From positions 104,344,942 through 104,408,941 of the forward strand of contig CM051455.1 of the NCBI GenBank assembly GCA_028274465.1: a stretch of 64,000 bases of DNA, written 5' to 3'. Positions 44,940-56,705 of this stretch are shown here, in pieces. Position 1 is the stretch's first letter, and the number at the start of each line of letters is the position of its first letter. The notes beneath the pieces are model-generated. The model had not been told where the DNA came from and did not search any database. It was given only the letters and a program-made list of their open reading frames with translations. The position numbers were made by a program, and so were the translations under genes. The stretch comes from Plantago ovata. Taxonomy: Eukaryota; Streptophyta; Magnoliopsida; Lamiales; Plantaginaceae.

Positions 44940-47900
44940 ATGGCGGCGGCGGCGAATCATCTCTTCCTACAACAACCTCACCCCCCTTTGCGAAGCTCAT
45001 GCCACGCTTCAAACAGAAACCCCTCATTCTCAGTCTCAAACACTAAAAAACACAGCAAATTATTTGCCTCAACCCTCAAAACCCCTTCCCAGAAATACAA
45101 TTCATCTAGAATTTCTAGTTTTGTTGTGAGATCTCAGTTGAAATTACCCATCATTTCTGCACAAGATCAATGGGGCACCTGGACCGCCCTTTTCGCAACT
45201 GGGGCTTTTGGCATCTGGTACATTTTCACATTTTCATAATTTGCTGTCATCAATCGAGTTTTAATCATTCACCAATATGAGAACTATGACAATTTGATTG
45301 TATTTTTCATTGACAAATAAAAAAAATTGGTTGTAATAATTTGTAACCGGTGATGAATGATAGTATTGAATTTGAATGCATATTGATATGTAGTAGACTG
45401 TTTCATTGTAATATTTGGTCCCTCACTTCTCTTAGAAGAGATTCCGAGTTTGACTAATTTTCGTCAATAACCTTCAAATTTGACTCCGGATTAATCTTAA
45501 ACTATTGTGATCATTATAGTTAGTAATAGGAGTCAAAGTTGAAACAACCGAAAAATTCAAACTGGGACATTTCTGAAAGAACGGAGTGAGTATTAGTCTA
45601 GTGTTGTTCTCCTATTTCTGATCAATTACGGTCTCATTCGAATTTTTAGAAACTTATGAAATATAGTCCTGGAAATGAGCCAAACTCTATGCCATCACAT
45701 TTATAAACATCGTAGTGAGATGTGGAATCTAGTTAAGTATATCAATTCGTTGATGATTTCGTTTATGTACCTAAGGTCAGAGAAGACTAAGATTGGGAGT
45801 ACACTGAGTGGTGCATTGGTGAGTACTTTAGTGGGTCTTGCCTTGAGCAATGTCGGAGTCATAGCGAATGAAGCGCCTGCTTATGATGTTGTCTTGGGAT
45901 TTCTGCTCCCGTTGGCCGTGCCATTGCTCTTGTACAGAGCAGATATGCGCAGGGTCATACGCTCCACTGGCACATTGCTCTTGGCTTTCTTGCTTGGATC
46001 TGGTTAGGCGCTTAGTTATGTTTTTGGGAATTTGCTTCTCATCCTTTTTTCCGAGGTGTTATTAGTATTGTTGTGGATGAGACGAGTTGTGTGTCACAGT
46101 TTCTACGACGGTGGGAACACTTGTGGCTTTCTTCTTGGTGCCAATGCGCTCACTTGCTGGGGATGGTTGGAAGATAGCTGCGGCTCTAATGGGAAGACAT
46201 ATTGGTGGAGGTAATGCCACCTTGTCTTTTCATTACTGGGTTAATGTTTTGATCGAACTGGATACATATTTACATGCATATGTTGTACTCCGTCACTTCC
46301 TTGAGAAGTGTCCTGTTTTTCCCTTTTGGGCGTTCCGTTATGATACTGAAGTATCATGTTTCCTTTTTTGGAAATAATACTAACCCACACATATTATAAA
46401 ATATACATACTATGTGGTCTCAAGTCATTAAATAATATTATTACTCCACCAAACATATTTATTTTGATCCAACAATATGGTCACAACTCCATTTGCATCT
46501 GTATTTTAATAATTGATCTTAAAACTTGAGTCGGAAGGAGAAGTGACACACTTCTCAAGGAATGGAGTGAGTATTTTGTTTTACATCACCAAAATTTAAT
46601 TTGATACTCCTAGGTATTTTCTTTCCAAGTCTACGAATGTACCTGTTTCATCAATTACTGTAACTTTAGGTAGTAATCGACTAATCGTGTCATTGTTAGA
46701 AAAATGCTTGGAATTGGGTACGTGGAAAATATGGTAGATACCTATCTATTTATTAGTGCACTTTTCAATTATTTTCATTCTTGTGGTTAATGTTCGAATT
46801 GGATACAATGTCATTTTTTTTACATCAGCAGAGTTGAATGTAGGTATTTCTACCTGTTTCAGTTAAAGACTGCAAGTTTAGTTGTATCTGTTTAATTATT
46901 AGAAAGAAAATTTACATGGTAGCAGGGCCAGATTCTGCTGGTAGGAGCAGTCCCTTCCCCTAATCACAAAGATTATGATGAATATTGAATATTAGTATGG
47001 GTGCTTCAACTCTCCCCTCTAACTATGAGCTTAATTATATTGTTACCCCCACCTATAAAAAATCCTGGGTTGGCCACTATGTGATGGAATATGTTGTACA
47101 AATTCCTATACTTACATTTTTGGTTGCTTTTGTCAGGATGAGGAGTTTTTCTCGAAGCTTGAATTGACTTAATTAGGAGTGTGTTCTTGAATTATATTTG
47201 CACAGTGTTCTTGAAAGGATGATCTCATCTCCCTGTCATGGGGATCTAAATTTTAGTTTATCTGACGCTGAAGCTCGTATACTTTATTATGTAATGCAGC
47301 TGTGAATTATGTTGCCATATCTGAAGCTCTTGAAGTCTCTCCTTCAGTTGTGGCAGCTGGACTTGCTGCAGATAATGTTATCTGTGCTGTTTATTTTACC
47401 ACGTTATTCGCATTGGCATCCAAAATACCTGCCGAGTCAACATCAACTTCCGCACCTGGTATGTGGTCCCTGTCCAAAGTCTACACCAATGTAGCTTACT
47501 CGGTTTGTAGAAATCGAACAAGGCGTTTCTCTTCCTTCTATCTTGATTAAGTTGTACCGTTGTGCTGCTTATATTGCTCAAAAGGAATGTTGCTGATATC
47601 TGTAAATCTTGTGGTAGATGATGCATTGAACGATGACCCTGAATCTGGAAAGAAGTTTTCCGTACTGCAGTCTGCAACTGCACTGGCTGTATCTTTTGCT
47701 ATATGTAAAACTGGAAGTTTTGTCACAAAGTATTTCGGCATTCAAGGAGGTAGCCTTCCAGCCATAACAGCTATCGTTGTCGTTTTGGCAACAACATTTC
47801 CGAAGCAGTTTGCTTATCTTGCACCTTCTGGCGAGGCTATGGCAATGATATTGATGCAGGTTATTACTTCGCAACTCATACCTTTAACTTGCAAGGCATT

Positions 47901-48512
47901 GAACTGTAATGGTCCAAAATAATTTCTTTTGTAGACTGGCCATCAGCTTTTTTTACCTTTTAGTTGGGACTTTACGCGAACAGTTCCACTCGTCTATCCT
48001 AATACTAACGTTGTATAAATAGAAAACCAGAAGCTACATTAAGTTGCATTGGACATAACATGTTTAAGAATCTTTCGATACTTGATAGTTGGCCATGATT
48101 CCGGGGTAAATAACACCCAGGCTCCAGAATGTTGCCTGTCACATAAAAGTAAACAGTTTCTAATCTTTTTGTATGCATTTCGGGGCAGGTATTTTTTGCG
48201 GTTATTGGTGCAAGTGGGAGCATTGCAAATGTCATTAGTACAGCACCGAGTATCTTTTTATTTGCTCTAATCCAGATTGGTATCCATCTTGCTGTAATTC
48301 TTGGACTGGGGAAACTGTTGCGGATCGACAGAAAGTTACTTCTCCTGGCATCGAATGCTAATGTTGGAGGTCCAACAACAGCGTGCGGTATGGCCACTGC
48401 GAAAGGATGGACTTCTTTAGTTGTACCAGGTATACTTGCTGGTATCTTCGGCGTTTCAATAGCAACTTTTCTTGGTATTGCCTTCGGTAAGGCTGTCCTT
48501 AGATTCATGTAA
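44940..48512 (+). CDS. DUF819-family plastid-targeted multi-pass membrane protein
   Basis: Host gene with six coding exons: 44940-45217, 45776-46002, 46100-46210, 47300-47458, 47618-47859 and 48189-48512, all with GT-AG borders and matching phases, 1341 nt or 446 aa. Residues 1 to about 63 are rich in Ser, basic and hydroxylated residues with FVVRS at the end, a likely chloroplast transit peptide. The rest is a polytopic membrane domain of the DUF819 family: WTALFATGAFGIW, TKIGSTLSGALVSTLVGLA, FLLPLAVPLLLYRADMRRVI, VPMRSLAGDGWKIAAALMG, YVAISEALEVSPSVVAAGLA, SIFLFALIQIGIHLAVILGL, ASNANVGGPTTACGMATAKG and the end LGIAFGKAVLRFM. From memory it matches Arabidopsis AT5G52540-type proteins of unknown function. 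The transported substrate, if any, is not known. It is intact. Introns 1 and 3 carry MITEs. A retroelement sits about 100 bp after the stop, so the 3' UTR may be affected. Confidence 0.93.
45422..45590. mobile_element. Stowaway-like MITE in intron 1 (169 bp)
   Basis: Inverted ends: CTCACTTC-TCTTAGAAGAGA on the left and, reversed, CTCACTCCGTTCTTTCAGAA on the right, with a shared GAGTTTGA / CAGTTTGA further in. TA follows on the right (45591-45592). The left TA is not kept. No coding capacity. Tc1/mariner-type non-autonomous element. Confidence 0.65.
46288..46571. mobile_element. Stowaway-like MITE in intron 3 (284 bp)
   Basis: Terminal inverted repeats CTCCGTCACTTCCTTGAGAA and, reversed from the right end, CTCACTCCATTCCTTGAGAA, both followed by GTGT. 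It is flanked by TA at 46286-46287 and 46572-46573, as in Stowaway elements. The intron borders are outside it, so splicing signals are untouched. Confidence 0.8.
46572..47299 (+). other. Rest of intron 3 of the DUF819 gene
   Basis: About 730 bp of AT-rich intron ending in ATGTAATGCAG at the exon 4 border. I see no further repeat or gene in it. Confidence 0.7.
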
Positions 48513-48614
48513 ACTCTACGCTTTTGATTCCTTAATGTAACTTCCAAGTTCCATTGATCAACATAAAGTACTCTGTTACGTTGCTTGTTTAGTTTTATGG
48601 AGGTTATTGTCAAT
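48513..48614 (+). other. 3' flank/UTR of the DUF819 gene before the element insertion
   Basis: About 100 bp continuing beyond the inserted element at 50125. No clear AATAAA is seen before the insertion, so the original poly(A) site may lie after the element or use a variant signal. Confidence 0.5.
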
Positions 48615-48619
48615 GTTTT

Positions 48620-48996
48620 TTATAGAGAACTGTAGGTTCGAATGCCAAAGTAGGAGTATTTGTGGTGTAGCAAAGCTACGTTTTGTGGATTTATTGACTG
48701 GAAATAAAAGATAAGCAAAAGACAACCAATCTCTGAAGAGACTCCAACCCGAAAGGTCGAAACCAACTCGTAAGAGTGACTAACTAACCTGATTCTTCTC
48801 TGAATGACTAATCTGACAGCTCTAACTAACTTATATAATAATCTATACTAAAGACCTAACATAACTCTAACTCTATTAAGTAATATAACTCTGACTCTAT
48901 TAAGATACCTAAATATAACGAAATACTAATTGCTAATACTGATAGACTATTAGACTTCTATATCTAATAAATATAAATAAATCTATAGACGTAACA
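48620..48996 (-). repeat. 3' LTR of element E
   Basis: Pairs with 49744-50119. Minus-strand start TGTTACGTCTATAG at 48996. Confidence 0.9.
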
Positions 48997-49008
48997 ATTC
49001 TTCCGCCC

Positions 49009-49707
49009 TTAAAAGAGCCTTGTCCTCAAGGCTGGAGTAAGCAACTTCAATCTCTTCTTGTATACTCGAATTATTAGTTGATGGAAGAACTCATGTACAG
49101 CCTTGTATTCTTCGAGGACGAGGACTTCAACTAGGTAGCAGGCTCTAGTTCTTGATACAATCTCCTTGGCGGTATGGTGTGTCACCTTTGGGAAAATAGA
49201 ATAATCTGAATCATAGAGGAGTCTGTAATAATCCTGATGGCTCCCGTGAGAAAGAACCCTAACACACCCTTCTTCTTTTTCTTCTCTAGCAATTTCACCC
49301 TTTTTGAGGTTGTGATCTGCCTCTTGTCCTTCCCTCAGAATTTCAGCCTTGTCCTCAAGGTTGTGCCCCTCCAGAGGGTTAGAAAAAGCCAGAGAAACAG
49401 AAGAAACAACCTCAACCTCCTCAGAAAAATCTGCTGCCTCCAATGCTGGTGGTGTGGTGTCCATGGCCTGAGAAATTGCAGGTTGTCCGGAAGAAGGAAT
49501 GACATATGGTGGTGGTGAGGATGCCTGGCAGGTGATCGTCGGCCCAAGCGCGCGGTTAACTGATGCATCAAAAGCTGAAAAGGATTTGGCAAGCGCGCCT
49601 TCAACTGATTTGGCAACCAGGGCGGGAAGAGTTGTGATGAGATCTTCTCGTAGAGCTGCAACAACAGCTTTAAAGGTTGTGAGGTGATCGTCCATGATAT
49701 GACGCAA
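49009..49707 (-). CDS. Unrecognised frame in element E (232 codons)
   Basis: Open on the minus strand across most of the internal region. N-terminal part is helical and Ala/Leu-rich (HLTTFKAVVAALREDLITTL), the middle Pro/Ser-rich, then a Glu-rich stretch, and a C-terminal part with SRTRACYLVEVLVLEEYKAV. I recognise no domain. The C-terminus reads into the polypurine tract (LLTPALRTRLF), so it may join a gag-like start to a remnant of another reading frame after internal loss. Fossil, function unknown. Confidence 0.45.
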   Translation of the reverse strand: MRHIMDDHLTTFKAVVAALREDLITTLPALVAKSVEGALAKSFSAFDASVNRALGPTITCQASSPPPYVIPSSGQPAISQAMDTTPPALEAADFSEEVEVVSSVSLAFSNPLEGHNLEDKAEILREGQEADHNLKKGEIAREEKEEGCVRVLSHGSHQDYYRLLYDSDYSIFPKVTHHTAKEIVSRTRACYLVEVLVLEEYKAVHEFFHQLIIRVYKKRLKLLTPALRTRLF

Positions 49708-49743
49708 CCCTTGTATGCTTTGGCACGGTAGGTCGGATCAATT

Positions 49744-50119
49744 TGATAGAGAACTGTAGGTTCGAATGCCAAAGTAGGAGTATTTGTGGTGTAGCAAAGC
49801 TACGTTTTGTGGATTTATTGACTGGAAATAAAAGATAAGTAAAAGACAACCAATCTCCGAAGAGATGTCAACCCGAAAGGTCGAAACCAACTCCTAAGAG
49901 TGACTAACTAACGTGATTCTTCTCTGATTGACTAATCTGACAGCTCTAACTAACTTATATAATAAGTTATACTAAAGACCTAACATAAGTCAACTCTATT
50001 AAGTAATATAACTCTGACTCTATTAAGATACCTAAATATAACGAAATACTAATTGCTAATACTGATAGACTATTACACTTATATATCTAATAAATATAAA
50101 TAAATCCATAGACGTAATA
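49744..50119 (-). repeat. 5' LTR of element E
   Basis: Minus-strand end CAGTTCTCTATCA at 49744. No convincing tRNA primer site was found beside it. Confidence 0.9.
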
Positions 50120-51504
50120 GTTTTCTGCTTTAATCAACAGGAACCATAAATTCATATCACCACTCAGGCCTCACGGTAAGGCATTGTTAGTAGGATTACC
50201 ATTCAAATCATACTATGATCAATGGTCAATGGTGTGAAAGTATATATGTCCTAAAGGCAACGTACGATAGGGACGATATGTACTTGATCACATTCAATTA
50301 TTGTTATTTATTTATGTTAATTTATTTATACATTATTAAATACAATTGACATTACATTTTTATGAATATATTATTTGGTTGTTTGAATTATTCAGTAAAA
50401 TGTTCCCAAGGACTTAAGGTAATCACCAAATTAGTGGGAGCTTGTGTGTCAATAATTAAGTCCTAAAATAAGCCACTAGCTGAAGGTCATTGAGATACGG
50501 GATATCAATGATGCGATTGAAGCTAGCATATGTTGCATTAGATCCTTCGAGGATGTAGTAGGTCTCACTACTACGAATAAACTTGGTTATTCATAATGAA
50601 CATATGGACACTTTGGGGAGTGTTGGCATACCCAACCGAGAAACCATTTGGTAAAGTTATTTAAGTGTCTATGGTAGTATCGGTGTGTAGGGTGATGTTA
50701 GTAGTCCTTAGACTTGAGGCCAATACTACATCTTATGTAGAATAATATAATTTGACCATGCGCAACGCTTGCACTCTTAAAGTAGGGTAGATACGGCATG
50801 TCTTGGGTACATTAGGAAGCATATGGTGTGAGTGATTGGGCCAAGATAGGATTCATTCCTCCGTAATAGATACAAGCAGAGAATACTCACTTCTCATATT
50901 TAGTGCGATCACAAAACCAGTGGCCACCGTATGTGAATATGTCAAAATGGTATTTGGACATAATTCATAGATCGACTAATAAGATTGAGAGACAATGAAT
51001 GAAGTTATTAGAATTGACACATAACCATATTCTAGACTCATTCGAGTATTCGTGAATGAAGGTACCGTATCATCAAAGTACCTTACGCTACAGGTAGTTT
51101 GTTTTCCTCACAAACGTTCCTTGCATATTAATATTGTCTGATAAATTGTCTAGTAATTTATTATGACATTAATTAGAGTATTGCTTAATATGCAAGGCCC
51201 TACGGGTCACACTTCAAGGTGGTGTTTCTACAAACGAGCTATGTATATTGGATTAAATATTAATTAGATTAATATTAAATTATTATACAAAATATATAAT
51301 GGAATTATTATTAATTAGATTAATATTAATTTATTATATGTGAAATATATTTTAGAAATATAATTAATTGAATTGAATTGGATTTGATTAATTAATTGAG
51401 AACTTATGCACTTGGGCGGGATTTAAAAGTAGTCCAAGAAGAGCCCAAGAAGAAAGAGAAGATTAGCAAACAGCTGGGCCAACCGGCCCAGCTTATTGTT
51501 AGGC

Positions 51505-51585
51505 CTGGCGCGTGCACTGGCGCGTGCATGGCACGCGCCAGGCGAGTGGATAATGGTGCGTGCATTGCACGCGCCATAAGAGACG
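51505..51585. repeat. GC-palindrome stretch in the Copia2 5' LTR
   Basis: Words such as CTGGCGCGTGCA and TGGCACGCGCCAGG form nested dyads. The matching place in the 3' LTR (60451-60490) is much shorter (CCTGGCGCGCCAGG), so the block differs by palindrome gain or loss. Confidence 0.75.
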
Positions 51586-51941
51586 GAATGGGGACAACTC
51601 ACGTGACCTTTCCCTTTCTCTCTCTCTTCTTTTGACTTCTTCTTTTTGTTTTGACTGAGATATTTAATTGTTATCTCTTTGTTAGTTAGTTGATAACTTT
51701 TGAAGTCTCCTAGTCAATAAGGTTTACTTGGTAAAAATCTATCGTGATTTTCTGAATCAACTTACTGACTAAATCAGAAAGAAAGTAAAGAAGTCTTCAT
51801 TCACAACATACGTAAATTATGTGATAGTCAGAAAGATATTTTCTCTCTAGTAGCTCAAAATATACAGAAGAACGTCTTAGTGTTCTTGATAGAAATCACT
51901 GCCCGTGGATACCAAGGTCGAAGGAAGTAATCAACCTGTTG

Positions 51942-52091
51942 ATGAGCCATCTTGGAGATTCTGTTGACGAATATTTCATCTCTGAAGAAGAAGAAATCAA
52001 CCAGTTACCGGACGAGGAGATTGCAAGGCTCTGTCTGGAGATTGAGGAACAGCTACCCGGTGAATTTGATTATCTGTTGGAGCACATCTAA
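51942..52091 (+). CDS. 49-codon acidic open frame in the Copia2 5' LTR
   Basis: ATG to TAA without interruption. The product is rich in Glu, Asp and Leu (MSHLGDSVDEYFISEEEE at the start, ending YLLEHI). The same frame is open in the 3' LTR (61902-62051) with five changed residues. It lies near the LTR end, so it would be part of the RNA leader. Coding is not shown. It could equally be a by-product of a conserved RNA segment. Confidence 0.35.
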   Translation: MSHLGDSVDEYFISEEEEINQLPDEEIARLCLEIEEQLPGEFDYLLEHI

Positions 52092-52464
52092 GTGATATCT
52101 TCTAGCATAATAAACGTAATATAGTCATATCAGTTTAGTGAGATTAAAATTTTTAAACTTCCGCTGCTTAGCCTTAGAGGCAATTTTTCTCACTTTTACT
52201 AACAGTGATACCAGACTAGGCTGATTCACGACTATATTCGTTCATGATTTTTATTTACAGTTGTTGTGGATTATTATATGTATGTAAAATGTATAAAATT
52301 TTAAGATTCTTTAATTGGATTTAAAGAAAAGAAAAGAAAAATGGGTTTATTACTGTATGTATTTTGTTTCCAGATTCTTCATATTAGATTTAAAGAAAGA
52401 AAACAAAATCACATTAGTATTATATTTTCCACATTTTTTTATTAGATAATTAGAAAAGGAAAAG

Positions 52465-52466
<2 letters not shown>

Positions 52467-52556
<90 letters not shown>
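52467..52556. repeat. (AT)n microsatellite, about 45 units
   Basis: About 90 bp of pure AT dinucleotides in the Copia2 leader. Length is likely unstable and may be wrong in an assembly. Confidence 0.97.
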
Positions 52557-52559
<3 letters not shown>

Positions 52560-53624
52560 TCGACTTGGTCGACAGGGAGCTTGGCTCCGCCGGAGCTCCG
52601 CTCCGTCACCGCCGCATGACCACCACCGATCTTCCTCGTTTTCGGCCTATTCTCCTCTGTCCCTTTCAAGAAGTAAGATTGATTTGGTTTGTGGGTTATG
52701 GAGCTTTGAAACTCCATTAATGGTGATTTCAAGCTTTGTAAACACAAACTTCGAATCAAACCAAAACCATATGGAGAAGAGTCACTGAAACATGGGAAGA
52801 ATGATACTAGCAAGAATCAGGCCGAACGAAATTGACTTGGTCGGTTCTGATCAACCTGATCAGAATCTCAAAAAAAAAAATTCGATCTTCGTTTTTTGGA
52901 TAAATCGAGTGCTTGTGAATTCATCTTGGATGATATATTGTGTTTAGAACATGGTTTGGACCTTGAATTCGAAGTTGAGATGAAGATTAAAGGTTTTGGA
53001 AATTTTTTAATGTTACAAGGACTTGATTGAATAATTGCAGAAAATTCGTGGGTGGCTAATAAGCAAGAAAGGTAACTTCAGGGCTTGTTCTCCAATTTGA
53101 CAGTTTCTTTCTTATTGGATCTCAAGCCCTTGAACTTCTGAGTATTGCTAAATGACTCCCGAATTTGCTGAAAGTTTTTAAATTGACCCAGAGACTTAAT
53201 TTCAACTTTATGCGAATTATAAAGAGGTCCCTGGAGTTTTAGAAACTTGTTATTTAATTTATAAATGGTTTATAAATTACATTTAAACCTATTAATACTT
53301 TTGGAAAGTGATTAAAATGTTTAAAGACATAAATATAAGTTTATAATATTTAGTAATATGTTTGTTAGTTTATAAATAGTTTATAAACTACATTTTAATA
53401 GTAATGTAATGCTTTGGAAGATTATATTGTTATTAAAAATTGTTTTAAATGTTTTGAAAATTCTTAGAGAATTTATAAATTAGATTTATGACTTACATAT
53501 AATGATAATAATCCACAACAACTACTTATATGCTCCAACTTGGTTGTATCACATGTGTTGAATGTCTACATGAGCAGTTTAATATTTAAATATTGTATTT
53601 AAATATTGTTCGTCCGCATTTATT

Positions 53625-53790
53625 GTATCGGTAGGCGGCACCCATTAGTTTCCGGACCGCATCTGTTATATGTATGGGTAGGCGGCACCCATTACTTGCT
53701 AGTACGCAATTGATATATGAGTAGGCGGCACTCATTACTTGTTGGACCGCATTGCATGAGCCTTGGGTAGGCGACACCCATTATGTGATG
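53625..53790 (+). repeat. Leader minisatellite of Copia2 (GTAGGCGGCACCC units)
   Basis: Four units with cores GTAGGCGGCACCCATTA and GGACCGCAT, matching the Copia1 array at 700-890. Confidence 0.85.
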
Positions 53791-54360
53791 CATGTTAGGG
53801 ATCTTGGTCAAGCGATTAAATACCCCATTTAAATGTTCCCCAATTAATTTAAGTCTCAATTAAATCGCATGATGTCACCCATCATAATTGAAGGTTAAAT
53901 GGACTTACTAATCTCGTGGGTAATATGCACCATAGTGCTTACTCCGTTTGCCGTAAGAAAGTTGCCTTCATAGGACCATTGTTGGTGTCGTGTGATGATT
54001 ATGACTTACTTGAATTATGTCGAGTCGCCATAGCGTCAGGCATAATTTGAGGACATCGGTCAAAATAGTTTTGATCAACCAAGAGTTGTATTGTACAATT
54101 GGTTTGGAGACCTACCTGTTTGGTTATTATAGTGAACAGCCATAGCTGGGGCTATAATAGTGCAAGCATGTATCTTGGCTCACTACAACTATTGTAAAAT
54201 AATGGTTCATACTCTCTAAAGGGGTCAGGAGTATGTGAAAATAGTGAGAACTGAATAAAGCTAAAGTCCTAGTTTATTTAGTCGCTGATTGTGATCATAG
54301 AAATTATTTTTGGAGTATTAATTTCAATTTTATTTATTTACTTCTCTAGGCCTGAAAAGA

Positions 54361-55230
54361 TGGCCAATTTATTCATAAGAATGATCTTGGAGAAATGCAC
54401 TCTTACTGATCCAAACTTTATGGATTGGATCCGTAACATTCGTTTGGTGCTTAGGCAAGAGAAAATTAAGTACGTCTTGGACGAGCCAATCCCCACTCCT
54501 ACTGTTGTTGCTGAGCTTGCTAAGTTTGACAAAGCTGCTCACCAGAAGCACAAAGATGATGCTGCTAATGCACAGTGTGTTATGCTAGCTGCAATGATTG
54601 GAGCTGCAAAGGCAACATGAAAACATGATGCCATATGAAATGCTCGAGCACCTCAAAAGCCTCTCTTTGGAACTGTTTCTAAGAGTGTTGAATTTGATCT
54701 TCTTAGAGAAATCTTCAAAATGAGGATGTCTGGAGGAGCGAATGTATCTGAATAGGTGCTCAAGATGATTGGACTCATTGAGAAAATGGAAACTGCTGGA
54801 ATCAAATTTGAGAACCGTGTTTCAGTCATCATCATCCTTCAATCATTGTCGGATTCATATTCCACATTCATCATGAATTACAATATGAATGCCAAAGATG
54901 CTACACTGCCTGAAGTCCATAATATGCTTAAGACCTATGAACAGGCTCAACCTAAGAGGAAGTCTGTTATGTTGGTTGGATCATCTGCGAAGGCTCACCC
55001 TAAGGGCTATGGCTCAAAGGGTAAGGCTAAGCAAAACAAGAAGCCAAAGGTTGGACCTAAGGCTAAGGTTTTTAAGCGTAAGGCTGGAAATCAGAAGAAA
55101 GTGGTGAACATGGAGAAGGAGACGCGTCTTTACTGCAAGCAGAAAGGACACTGGAAGAGAGACTGTCCGAAGGCAATTGCTGATGCAGTTGTGACCACGC
55201 ATGGTGCATCTGGATCCCATCAAGGTATGT
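54361..55230 (+). pseudogene. Copia2 gag region
   Basis: Starts MANLFIRMILEKCTLTDPNF, continues with DWIRNIRLVLRQEKIKYVLD, a conserved IILQSLSDSYSTFIMNYNMN segment, a Lys-rich basic region and a zinc-knuckle-like CKQKGHWKRDCPKA. In the family this is the RNA-binding particle protein. Fossil, broken. Confidence 0.85.
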
Positions 55231-55680
55231 TTGTCATTGAGATAAATATGTCTACACAAAACTCGATCGAATTGTTGGGTATTAGCTACTGCTTGTGGAT
55301 CACACATTTGTAACAATTTGCAAGGGCTCATTGATAGCCGACAGGTTAGACCAAGGGAAATTGATCTACGCGTAGGAAATGGATTGTCCGTTGCTGCCCT
55401 ACGTGTTGGAACTTATAGATTAAATTTACCCTCGGGTTTTGTTTTAGAATTGAATAATTGTTATTTCGTTCCTTCAATTGTAAGAAACATTATTTCCATT
55501 CCGATGTTAGACAATGAAGGGTTTTCCTTCCGTTTTGACAATAATAATTGTTAGTTTTCACATAATGGTATTGATATTGGAAATGCTCCTCTTATGAATG
55601 GTTTGTACTTACTTGAATGTAGACATAATTTATTATACAAAACAAACGACCAAAGCTTAATAATCCAAGAAACACCACTT
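55230..55680 (+). pseudogene. Copia2 protease region
   Basis: The stretch after the zinc knuckle matches the usual position of the aspartic protease, with FVLELNNCYFVPSIVRNIIS and IPMLDNEGFSFRFDNNNC as the typical conserved end. Broken. Confidence 0.7.
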
Positions 55681-56705
55681 ACTTGTGGCATTGTAGACTA
55701 GGTCACATTAATGAGACAAGAATTGCAAGACTAAGAAAGTTAGACTATTTAGCACCATTTAATTTTGCTGGGAACTGTGAATCATGTCTCAAAGGTAAAA
55801 TGATCAAGAAACCTTTTTCCAGAAAAGGTACTCGTGCTAAACAAGTACTTGAGTTAGTTCACTCTGATGTGTGTGGACCTTTTAAAACTCAAGCTAGGGG
55901 TGGGTATTCTTACTTCATAACCTTTACCGATGATTTCTCTAGGTTTGGCTATGTGTATCTTATGAAACACAAATCTGAAGCCTTTGAGAAATTCAAAGAG
56001 TATAAGGTTGAAGTAGAGAAACAACTTGAAAGAAGTATTAAGACTCTTCGATCAGATCGAGGAGGAGAATACTTAAGTAATGAATTTCTGGATTACTTAA
56101 AGCTTAATGGAATTCAATCACAATGCACTCCACCAGGAACACCACAAATGAATGGTGTTTCTGAGAGGAGAAATCGAACTTTCTTAGACATGGTAAGATC
56201 CATGATGAATTTCACAACTCTTCCAATCTTCTTATGGGGATCCGCGTTACTAGAGTCAATCTATAGTTTGAATAGGGTTCCATCCAAATCAGTCGAGAAA
56301 ACACCGTATGAGTTATGGTATGGCAAGAAGCCAAGTCTTTCACACATGTATGCCTGGGGTTGTCCAACATATGTGAAAAGAATGCTCGCAGGGAAACTGG
56401 AACCCAAAAGTGAGAAATGTTATTTTATTGGATATCCTAAGGAAACCAAGGGTTACTACTTCTATCTGCCTGAGGAACATAACATCATTGTTTCCAGACA
56501 GACTGCCTTTCTGGAAGATGATTATGTCTTCAAGCAACATAGTAGAAATGAGATAGAACTCGAGGATATTCAAGAACAAGAAAATAACATTGAGGTTAAT
56601 GAGTTGTCAAATAGTTATGACAATGATTCAGTGGGAGCTCAAGGGGATCTTATGGCTCGAGCACATCCCTGGGAAGATATATCCCAGCCAGTGGGAGCAT
56701 TTTAG
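55680..56705 (+). pseudogene. Copia2 integrase region
   Basis: GAG-pre-integrase zinc motif (WHCRLGHINETRI...CESCLKGKM), then the integrase core LVHSDVCGPF, YFITFTDDFSRFGYVYLM, LRSDRGGEYLS and GTPQMNGVSERRNRTFLDMV, the D-D-E set. The C-terminal part shows GCPTYVKR and KCYFIGYPKETKGYYFY. Ty1-copia order (integrase before RT) is clear. Confidence 0.92.

Larger units (their letters stand above)
48620..50119 (-). mobile_element. Element E: compact 1.5-kb LTR retrotransposon
   Basis: LTRs at 48620-48996 and 49744-50119 (about 376 bp each), internal region only 747 bp, polypurine-like CTTTTAAGGGCGGAAGAA on the minus strand before the left LTR, and a perfect target duplication GTTTT (48615-48619 and 50120-50124). 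No polymerase or integrase fits. It is a non-autonomous element between a TRIM and a small LARD. LTRs differ by a few per cent. Confidence 0.88.
50235..52204 (+). repeat. 5' LTR of Copia2 (1970 bp)
   Basis: TGAAAGTATATATGTCC to TTTACTAACA. It contains a GC-palindrome stretch (51505-51585) and a 49-codon open frame near its 3' end (51942-52091). Confidence 0.92.
52205..54360 (+). other. Leader of Copia2
   Basis: About 2.15 kb before gag without a supported gene. It contains the (AT)n tract (52467-52556), a GC-rich patch after it, AT-rich sequence, and the four-unit minisatellite (53625-53790). No clear tRNA-Met primer site: the bases after the LTR read GTGATACCAGACTAGG. Confidence 0.65.

Noticed and set aside
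45675-46007. 110-codon frame starting before exon 2 of the DUF819 gene
   Set aside because: Its first part is intron 1 read-through; the exon border at 45776 with the matching phase from exon 1 explains the rest.
47396-47874. Minus-strand frames opposite exons 4 and 5
   Set aside because: Shadows of the DUF819 exons with no independent support.
52467-52556. (AT)n tract as a centromeric or matrix-attachment signal
   Set aside because: A simple microsatellite in an element leader is enough to explain it.
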